Shown here: positions 55,993-64,000 of the stretch, one piece after another
How the letters are laid out: each line of letters starts with the position of its first letter
Numbering within the stretch: position 1 is the first letter of the stretch
Assembly: GCA_023935145.1 (NCBI GenBank)
Contig: CM043698.1
Coordinates: 20,277,001 to 20,341,000 of the forward strand
Length of the DNA: 64,000 nt
Direction of reading: 5' to 3'
From: Bretschneidera sinensis
Taxonomy: Eukaryota; Streptophyta; Magnoliopsida; Brassicales; Akaniaceae
The notes under the pieces: model-generated
Seen by the model: only the letters and a program-made list of their open reading frames with translations
Databases searched by the model: none
Told to the model about the DNA's origin: nothing
Made by a program: the position numbers and the translations under genes

Positions 55993-56093
55993 CCCCAGAC
56001 TCTGCATTTAAAATATAGTTTATTTAGAATTTTCCACTTTTTGGGTTCTTATGCAGTCTACAGAATCTTAAAACCTGGCTCTGATACCAAAAT

Positions 56094-57900
56094 TGTAACG
56101 ACCCATCCCGGGTTGGCACCCCCGAGACGGTGTCGTCACATTTTGAAAATCCCAAGCATGACACATATAGACAACAATTAAGCAAAATAAACTAACAAGA
56201 ATTTTTACTGTAACCGTTAGCCCTCAACAGGGGAGGTACATCAATCTGATATAATTTAAACATAATATACAACTTAACATGCATGAATATTTACAAATAA
56301 ATTTATGTTTTTCATTTTCTCATTTGTTTGATAATATTGACACGTACGTGGCTTACAGCAAATGATTTCGTTTGACTTTCAACCCACCAGACTACTAGTC
56401 ATGTCTGCTACCAGAAATCATTCTATAATGAGAGGTGAGCATTACAAGCTCAGTGAATTAAATTTACTAAAAGTATTCCAATTTCGTAAATAGTCCTTTA
56501 ATATTTAATCATTTATTTCTCCTATAACTAGATAATAACAAAAAATCTAATATTTAAATAATTCCCATATTAGCATATTTCTCTGTCTTTTTCTCATTTT
56601 CTCATTGTAACTGTCTCTCTCTAGGAGACTCATCCATCTGTAATTAAATTCACAATAATATATCACACCTCATAATTTCAATAATGCAAGCAATAATTAA
56701 TATAGATGCAATGCATGAATGATTATGATGGGAATGTCTTCCCACCTGTCGACAGGTTATTATTATCTTAGACCGGCCCGTTTCCGGTTCTTTACAGCTC
56801 ATCCCAGCTATCATGGAATTTATTTCCAGCATATACCGGTTGTCACGGTGTCCCTTTTATTTCCAGCATATACTGGCTATCACGGTTGTTCCATTAGACC
56901 GACCCCTTCCCGGTTCTTTCGGTTATCTTATTTAATGCATATGCATATGATCAACGATATGAAATATATCTATGAACAGTAATATAACAATAACATTCAT
57001 AAAAAATAGTTAAATTAACTACCCTGATTATTCTCAATTTATCATTGAAATAAATTCCCCAAAATTTTTCTCCTCATATATCACATCTACTGATTAATCA
57101 TAACTCATCAAGAATTTTACTTATCTCTTTTATTATTAAATCAGATTATATCTCACTAATTTCTTCTCCTCATATATCACATAAATTTATTTACCCAGAC
57201 TCGTACCAAATTTTATTTATCCCTTTAACTTATTATTCTAATAGTATTTCTTTTTACATAATAATTTTCTACGTGTCCAATATTTATATCATACCTATCA
57301 ACCAAATATTTATCTACCATCAAAGTATACACTAATAATTAAATTTAATATTATCACTAGATATTTGATTTTTAATTAGACTACTTAAAATAAATCCAAT
57401 TCACACGTAGCACTTAAAGCTACCCGTGGATCACCTCCTTGCATTTTTTGTTCTTCTCCGAAGCTTCCCCCGATTGCTGATCGCCAACACCTGACATCAT
57501 ATTTGTATTCAATTTCTAATTATTTCTTCATAAACCACACCCTTTGAAAATTCTCACTTTGAATTCGAAAAAATTTCAAAAAAAGCTAAAAATTCAAAAA
57601 TGAACCCTATATTATTACCTTCTGCTTTTCTGATAGCTATTTGTGATTTCTTATAAAGTTTCACCATAAACTCCTTCAAAATTTTACTATTTTAATTTTT
57701 TTTTTTTGAGTCTCCAAGTGTTCGAGGAAAATAAATAATTTGAAAGAAAAACAAACAAAATCGGTACGTACTAATTTTTGTACCGATTATACGTATATAT
57801 ATTCATATGTTTTGTCGGCAATCAAAAAAATCAGCTGCCCACAAATATCCTAAGCTCCACGTTTACACTGCAGTCTTCCACTTTGCTTGCAGAAACACTT
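56094..57900 (-). repeat. LTR of the gypsy fragment (right end approximate)
   Basis: It begins TGTAACGACCC two to four bases from the primer-binding site. It includes two copies of TTTATTTCCAGCATATAC (56819 and 56859 regions) within a CCGGTT-rich segment at 56760-56930. No gene was recognised. The right end was not determined. Confidence 0.65.
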
Positions 57901-58827
57901 GGAATCAATTAAACAAACTTGCCCACAAATATCCTAAGCTCCACGTTTAATTTAAAGCTATATTATTCTAATTTAATTCAATTTTTTATTGTTGTATTTT
58001 TTATTTGGTTTGTATTCTAACTATTTTACTTTATTAATAATTATATATAAATACATGTTACTTTTATAAAAATAAAATAAATTTAATTTACTCAAGTAAA
58101 AAATGTTGAACATTATTAAAGGGAAATGCTAACTTACTATACTTTAGTTGTAAGTTATGATTGCACACCAATTTTTAGGACTTAAATGCCATTAACTCTT
58201 TTTTGTCACATCATCAAAATAAAAATATTTTTGAAATTTCAAAAATTTTGTCTCATTTTTCTAGAAAAACACTACCCTTGTTAACTTTTGTCCCCACAAT
58301 AAAATCTTAATGTTATCAATGGATGCTATATAATCATCCTTTTATTCTATCATTTTATTTATCATATCTATCAAATATGTCTTTAGGAAAAAAATCATCG
58401 TATTCGTATCATTTTCTCGTTTTGTCCACCAAATATATCATATATTATTTTAAGATATAAATTACATGAGACTACAAAATTCAAGTACCAAAAGCATGAG
58501 CATGACGCATGAGCCTCCAGGAGTAATTAATCTATTCATAAATCATGAGCATGATGAGCTTTGACGATGAGTTGGAAAAGAATGAATTATTAATTTAAGA
58601 AAAAATTACATCAACCATCCTATATTTTATTCAATTTTTCAATTATCTTAATATTATTTGACAAATGATAGAAATCTTACTTGATCATGTTTGATCCAAT
58701 GGTATTTGTTTATTCTTGCTCTAGTAAGTCTCGAATGTAATTGCTGAAACCATTACAAACTTATTTTCTCTTTAAAAAATAAAAAAAAAAAACAACCCAA
58801 CAAATAAATCAAACGTTGCTCACATTT

Positions 58828-59111
58828 ATAAGATTTAGTGTTAATTTCTTCTTCTTCTTTTTTTGCCTCAAACTTGTTTGTTTTATTCTCAAATTCTAAA
58901 TTGAGTCTAGGCGAGTCAGTGAGAATGGTGACTCGATCGAGAGAGCAGATAATGCCAGAGAAGGAAGAACAAGGGTCCGGTGTGGTGAGGTCCCAAGTGG
59001 AGAAGGTACGTCCGTTAAACTGTTCTTGATGACTGATAATGCGGCGAGATCAATGGTTTTGATCTTCTTGAATAGATCTGGTAAATCAGGCAACAGATCT
59101 GGGTAATCCAA
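58828..59111 (-). pseudogene. LRR-protein N-terminal fragment (unit 3), frameshifted
   Basis: Homologous to the frames at 23737 and 51628 but with a deletion that removes the FFSTW region and shifts the frame, plus a loss in the VTILTL segment and a small insertion near its start. The most decayed of the three copies. Confidence 0.6.
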
Positions 59112-60844
59112 GACCTATAGGTTTGCTAGACATGAGTCATCGTTCAACTCCAAGAACGCAAACGTACCTCTCCCTTGCTCTCTCCTGGTCTTCACCCACC
59201 TACCGATCCGAACATGCTGCCCGACGAGCTTGGTGCCACCATGCGGTCGGGTCACAATGGACCGCATTAAGACGCGGTTGAAAAATCAGGCCTTGTTGAC
59301 AGAAGGAGATGATGTGGCGTCGTTTATGGACGTGGAATCAAAATTTGATTGGGCCTTGTTGATCTTGTTTGCTTAGTTCGTGTGGCCTTTGGTTTCAAAA
59401 TGAATATTTTTGTTTGGTTGAGAGAGAGCTGATGTGTTTGGAAATCAGGAAATTAGGGAAATAATTTTTTTTCTTTTGTTTGTTGTTTGGAAAGCAAGTT
59501 CGATCTGGTTTGTTTGCTGCCTTCTTAGCTTAGGGAAAAGAAGCAAGTGTTGCATGAAGAGAGAAGAAGATAAAGGATGAAGAAAGATAGTTTTGAGTTT
59601 ATAATAATATTTCCTGAATTGAATTTCATTTTTGACAAGAGTCTAACGGGTTGACTGGCAGATAACTTCACGGAGGAAGGTTTCTGTAAAAAAAAAAAAA
59701 GAAATGTGAAAGTAATTTCTCAATCAATAGTGAAGTAATTGTAAAACGAATAAGTGATTAATATAAATTTATCTCAAATTAACAACTTTTAAGATGTTAT
59801 TTTTAAATTAAAATCGATTAATATAAATATTAATGTAAAACTAATAAAAGTATATCTTAATTTATTTGCTGATAACCTAATACTTTAATTAATTAAATGG
59901 GTCAATTTATTTCATTTGGAATAACCACCATAATACCAATGACACCATATTTTTAATGACTTCAATCGAAACTTTGTACTACATGACAACCAGTGACACC
60001 CAATCAGATTCTGATAAGAACTACAAATCTTTATCATATCATCTTTGTCCAAGTTCAATGGCAAATAGAAAAAAAAAATGAAGGAAAAGAAAAGGAAAAT
60101 TCTTGGCCAAGTGATACCAATTACAAAATAGCATATTATATACAGCTAGCATACATGAAGACAGAAATTAAGCAATTAGAATGTTGGACCCTTATTAGTC
60201 AAAGAAAACCCACTTGCTGGGTAACTTGCTTGAATAATTGACGAGTGTGTGGAAATAAAGTTTGCCAACCAACCATTAGATGAGTTGACAATACATGGAC
60301 CAGTAGAGCTAGTAAATGAGATACAGAGAAATTATTTTGCTAAAATAAAATCTTCCTTCATTAATTTGGTACAGGATATCAAGTAATTCTTGATTAAACC
60401 GAATTTAGAATTAATATTTTAAATGCGCTCAAAATTTTGTTGGTGATTTTTGGAAGCTCCATTGGTAATATTATTTTTTGAATTGCATATTTATACAAAC
60501 ATTACTTATAAATTCTCTTAAAATTATCAATAAAATTTTAAACAAATCTAAATATTAATTTTAAATCTGATCTAATTTTTTCGGGATATCTATATGTATC
60601 TACTACCATGATCAAATTAAGGTGGAAGTCGAAAGGAATCAGACTAAGAGAGAAGCCAATGTGAAGTCAATGAGCCTCTTTGTTTTTTTATTCGCCCAGA
60701 GGCCCATAATTTTTGGGTCAACGAACCCGGCATGTTATGCGGTCTTTGTTTTATTTTCAAAGTAAACCCTATGGGTAATGACACTACTTGGGTTCGTTGA
60801 CCCAGTTGGTAATGAAGTAACGCTGGTACATCCTCTGCCTTGCC
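59112..60844. other. Upstream region of CASP-like copy 3
   Basis: Matches the promoter regions of copies 1 and 2. The inverted repeat at 60715-60803 is unique to this copy. Several short frames here are low-complexity and differ among units; none is called as a gene. Confidence 0.65.
60715..60803. repeat. 14-bp perfect inverted repeat in the CASP-like copy 3 promoter
   Basis: GGGTCAACGAACCC (60715-60728) and GGGTTCGTTGACCC (60790-60803) are exact reverse complements, 61 bp apart. Copy 1 has only the first arm; about 75 bp between the arms and the second arm are extra here. It lies 42-130 bp upstream of the TATA box. Confidence 0.9.
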
Positions 60845-60971
60845 TATAAATTGATAACCTAATTGCACTAACTTTGCATTGCAATATTCAACTCCAAAAA
60901 AAAAAAAAACACAACTTTGGAGTGTAGGTAGCAAATTTGATTAAGCAAAACAATTTTTTTTTATAAAAAAA
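60845..60971 (+). promoter_or_regulatory. TATA box and 5' UTR of CASP-like copy 3
   Basis: TATAAAT at 60845-60851, identical in context to copy 1. The leader contains the inverted repeat ACTCCAAA...TTTGGAGT (60891-60923) around an A-tract. Confidence 0.65.
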
Positions 60972-62176
60972 ATGGCACCAATACCATCAGGTCCAAACCC
61001 CTCACCACCACCACCATCTTCGGCTTCACGAGTTGCCGGTCTCATTTTGAGAGTCCTTACATTCGTTTTTCTCTTGATATCGATTATAATTCTCACCACC
61101 AGCACTGCAACCTTAGAAATTAATCTCATTGAGCTTAAAGTTCGCTTTAAAGATATATATGCCTACCGGTAAGTTACATTCATACATCTTAAATGATATT
61201 GTTATTATTATTATTTATAGAAGCCATATAAAAATAATTTGATTTTTGTTTTGTATGAATCAGATTATTTTCTTAGCAAATGCCAATATCCCATCGTTTT
61301 TTTTTCCTATAATCATGCAAGATAGCCTAAAATTGGTGATAAGCTTGTTCGTAGGGCTATCCACCGGCATCTAAAGCAATTCTTTTTTCCTTGCATGTAA
61401 AGCTATTCCTTTTCAAAGCATATTCATTTCCTTAATGAAGTTAACAACTTTGTTCCTTGCTTCCATCAATTTGTTGCAGATACATGCTGGCTACGATTGT
61501 GTTTGGAATAGCTTATACGCTGTTGCAAATTGCTTTCACACTATACCATATTGCCACCGGAAATTCCATAATCAGTGGTGACGGCAAATTTCTCTTTGAT
61601 TTTTATGGTGACAAGGTATATATACCTTTAAACTCAAACACAACTCATTTTTTTGAATTTATTGAAGCGATGTTATATATAAATAGTGTAATAATTGATT
61701 TGATTACAATAAAGTCCGTACTATGACATTATCTCGATAAAAGCTCACAACATTATAACGATTCATTTAAAATGAGAAAAATAACCGATATATAAATCGA
61801 ACAAATAAGACAAGAATTCATCGGCCAAAGAAATATATCTCTTTCTCTCTTCCTTTGTTTTTGAATTTTGTTTTTAATAAGATGGGTATTTTAATTTTTA
61901 CATTGCAAAAAGTGGGTTTGCTTAAATTTACATGTTGACATCAATTGCTTTGTATGTTGTTAATATGGGCAGGTGATATCATATGTGCTAGCCACAGGAG
62001 CTGCAGCAGGATTTGGTGCTACAAAAGATATGAAGTCAACCTTTCAAGGGACAGGTTCTGATGTTGATAAATTCTTCAATAAAGGATATGCATCTTCAAG
62101 CCTCCTCCTTCTCGCATTCTTTTGCACAGCAATGTTATCAGTCTTCTCATCTTATGCACTCCCTAAGAGAGTTTAA
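60972..62176 (+). CDS. CASP-like four-transmembrane protein, copy 3 (CASPL4D-like)
   Basis: Exons 60972-61168, 61480-61615 and 61973-62176 with GT-AG introns give 178 residues, two fewer than copy 1 because of a shorter Pro/Ser run at residues 11-19. Topology is the same: TM1 about 22-43 with LRVLT, TM2 about 68-90, TM3 about 112-128, TM4 about 151-171, ending SSYALPKRV. All splice sites and the core motifs [13 protein letters not shown] and LFDFYGDKV are kept. Its 3' flank is unique in the window, so it probably carries the original 3' UTR, whereas copies 1 and 2 had theirs replaced at the duplication junctions. Probably a plasma-membrane scaffold-type protein; the exact role is not known. 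Confidence 0.94.
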
Positions 62177-62983
62177 TTAATTAGTTGTTATCTATTATCA
62201 TTAGGGAGATGATAATTCAAACTGTAAAATTTACTTTTTCTGTCAATTTTAGACTATATTGCAATGTTAGCATAAAATAAATAAATGGATTGTATGATTG
62301 AATTAAGTTGACTTCTTTCAATTCAAGTAATATAATAATGTCCCTTGTGAACGAACAATTCTGGACTGGATCGGGATTTAAAAACTAATGCTATTAGTGA
62401 AATTATTTTAAATTATTAATTAAGTTTCGGGTGAATCTAAAACATTAGTTTTAGACCTGATTTTAAAAAAAAAAAATCTACAAGTTTTGGCCTTAAGTGC
62501 AACTTAAAGCAAAAAAGTTAAAGATTTACCATAGGTTTTGTGAGAGAGTAACGATTAAAATTTTAAGTTTTTTTGGATTCTAATTGAACTTAAAGTCAAA
62601 ACCAAACAACTATTAGAGTTAGTGCATACTTCAATAGGTCCAGACCTATAGAACCCCTGAAGGCCACGGGAGTTATGACGCAGCGCCCCCGAAACTTTCA
62701 GCCCTGTGCATGAGTTAGTCTGGTTTTTTGCTTGGCGATTTGGGCTTGGGCCCATGAATAGCCGTGATTTTGCAGCACGATGAAAACCTAATTAGAGCAT
62801 CTCAAGTTGCTTATAAATAATCTTTATGTACTAAGTGCACAAAAAAATGAGAGATTTGTGATGTTGATAATAGTGAAACTTCTGGCAGGATGTAGCCCTA
62901 TTCTGTGGTGAACATAGGTAAATCGTATCTTGTTTTCTTTTTGTTGATAATTTGTGTGATTGACAGGTCTTGAATCGTTTAAT
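62177..62983. other. 3' flank of CASP-like copy 3 and putative copia LTR
   Basis: The first few hundred bases are the unique 3' flank of the gene. From about 62630 the composition changes (GC-richer, GACGCAGCGCCCCCGAAAC). A TATA-like TTATAAATAA occurs near 62810, consistent with the LTR of the copia element whose primer-binding site is at 62984. The LTR start is not visible because no second LTR is in the window. Confidence 0.45.
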
Positions 62984-64000
62984 TGGTATCAGAGCTTTGT
63001 GTTAGTGGATTAACGATCAGTGATGTCGACTAGATCATAGATTGAAATCGAGAAGTTCGAAGGGAAGAGTTTCGAGTTGTGAAAATTGAAGATGGAGGGT
63101 CTACTCGTGGACATGGATCTATAGACAGTGATAGTTAATGAGATGCCGAAGAGTACGATGAGCATGACGGCAGCTTCCACAGTAGAGGTGACGTCGCCGG
63201 TGGTGGTTTCAACATCATCTACAACGACCATCACGGAGTGGGAGAAGCTCAATCGGAAGGCATGAAGTTTGATTCGGCTGTGCCTGGCAGATTCTGTCGT
63301 GATAAATGTTTCTAGAGAGAAGACTGTGAAAGATCTCTGGAAGAAGTTGGAAAGCCTTTATCAGAGTAAATCTCTGGTAAACAAATTATTTATGCGGAAG
63401 AAGTTGTACAACCTTCGAATAGCTGAGGGCGATTCTTTCTCTGTTCATCTACATGAGTTCAACACTTTGATAGGTCAGTTATTGTCTATCAGTGTTGATA
63501 TGACGGATGACGATAAGGTTATTACACTGCTTTGTTCACTGTCTGATTCGTGGGATAACTTGATAGTTGTGATTGGTAGTGGTACGACTGATCTGTCATT
63601 TGAGAATGTCGTGGTAGTCTTATTGTTTGAGAAGATGAGGCGATAGGGTACATAAAACTCATCAAATGAGGCCTTATCTGTGAAAGGGTGAACTCATAAT
63701 AGAGACTACAAGTGGCCTGGTGATAAACCCAAGTTCAGGGGAAGATTGAAAAGTAAGGAAATATCTGGGTTGAAATGTTGGAAGTGTAGGAAGCCCAGAC
63801 ATCTAAAGAAGGATTGTAGAAGTAAGAGTATGAACCTAAAAAGTGAACAGGCGAGATATCAGCTTCAGGAAACATGAACCAATATGATGATGATGCTAGT
63901 GACTTAAATATGGCATCATGTTTGGCTCAATCAGATTGAAGTATTTGGATAATTGACACATGAGCATCCTTTCACACAACACCTCACAGGGATTGGTTTC
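62984..64000 (+). mobile_element. Copia retrotransposon, 5' part, runs off the window
   Basis: TGGTATCAGAGC at 62984-62995 is the initiator-Met primer-binding site. It is followed by gag and the first bases of protease. The Gag type (short, single CCHC knuckle, WIIDTGASFH-type protease) is that of ordinary, non-Sirevirus copia elements. Stops in gag and protease show it is inactive. Confidence 0.85.
63022..64000 (+). pseudogene. Copia gag-protease start, broken
   Basis: The N-terminal Gag from the ATG at 63022 is interrupted by early stops. A UBN2-type Gag domain reads openly at 63269-63646 (KTVKDLWKKLESLYQSKSL, MRKKLYNLRI). The knuckle CWKCRKPRHLKKDC lies at 63776-63817, with Arg replacing the usual Gly before His. 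The protease begins SIWIIDT at about 63943, where the active-site DTG has become DT-stop (TGA at 63961-63963). No gene product beyond a partial Gag is expected. Confidence 0.86.

Larger units (their letters stand above)
55180..57945 (-). mobile_element. Truncated Ty3/gypsy fragment (chromovirus-like) replacing the middle of unit 3
   Basis: On the minus strand: an LTR starting (plus strand) TGTAACGACCCATCCCGGG at 56094 and running towards about 57900; primer-binding site TGGTATCAGAGCCAGG at 56074-56089; then gag to 55214, where the element is cut off. Pol and the other LTR are missing. The outer LTR end cannot be fixed because it merges with a duplicated 29-bp segment (57836-57864, 57921-57949). 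Both borders of the fragment look like repair junctions. Confidence 0.82.
54328..62176. repeat. Tandem segmental duplication, unit 3
   Basis: The rightmost unit, ending at the stop codon of CASP-like copy 3, beyond which sequence is unique. It matches the others over 54330-55160 and 57946-62176. The part corresponding to 20325-22825 of unit 1 is gone and is replaced by a truncated gypsy fragment (about 55180-57945). It holds the LRR fragment at 58828-59111. Confidence 0.86.

Noticed and set aside
56719..56982. 87-codon frame in the gypsy LTR
   Set aside because: It reads the duplicated CCAGCATATACCGG words of an LTR; no protein features.
63010..63252. Minus-strand 80-codon frame near the right edge
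   Set aside because: It lies opposite the copia gag start, whose plus-strand homology is clear.

Overview
This is plant nuclear DNA, almost certainly a eudicot. Genes have GT-AG introns, intergenic DNA is AT-rich, and the families present are plant-specific (a Dof zinc-finger factor, CASP-like membrane proteins). Most of the window is Ty1/copia, Ty3/gypsy and LINE retrotransposon DNA. No rRNA, confident tRNA, organellar DNA or prokaryotic feature was seen.

Layout. (1) 1-7200: a two-exon Dof gene (1529-2711, +) with a microsatellite-rich upstream region and about 4.5 kb of mostly featureless DNA behind it. (2) 7205-16360: a decayed, 5'-truncated LINE, split by a gypsy element (8735-15261, minus) that has intact termini and a CTACG target duplication but encodes only Gag and protease. 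(3) 16361-19393: an old solo LTR and AT-rich low-complexity DNA. (4) 19394-62176: a tandem segmental triplication. Each ancestral unit carried an unidentified minus-strand coding-like locus, a minus-strand fragment of an LRR-protein N terminus, and a three-exon CASP-like gene at its right end. CASP-like copies 1 (44133-45269) and 3 (60972-62176) look intact; copy 2 (53269-54327) has lost promoter, start codon and most of exon 1 and has a stop in exon 3. (5) 62177-64000: the unique downstream flank and the 5' end of a broken copia element that runs off the window.

The three units were invaded differently. Unit 1 took an 18.2-kb Sirevirus-like copia element (24310-42518, duplication ATATT) whose gag gene was later hit by a second, related element (26780-35031, duplication ATAAG). 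Unit 2 carries an LTR-internal-LTR-internal-LTR array of a miniature element whose 111-bp interior holds only a primer-binding site and polypurine tract; unit 1 has one solo LTR at the same place. Unit 3 lost this middle part, which is replaced by a truncated gypsy fragment whose two junctions look like repair with templated filler.

Most noteworthy are the two Sirevirus-like LTR families. Their U3 regions hold arrays of the palindrome CCAGTCGACTGG just upstream of the TATA box. Their predicted RNA leaders hold an ordered series of hairpins: a 7-bp stem, a tandem array of 5-bp stems mostly capped by GNRA tetraloops, a stem-loop with a compensatory base-pair change between families, and a 9-bp stem-loop. 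This looks like a conserved structured RNA element, perhaps for packaging, dimerisation or translation. All homology statements come from reading the sequence; no search or alignment program was run.
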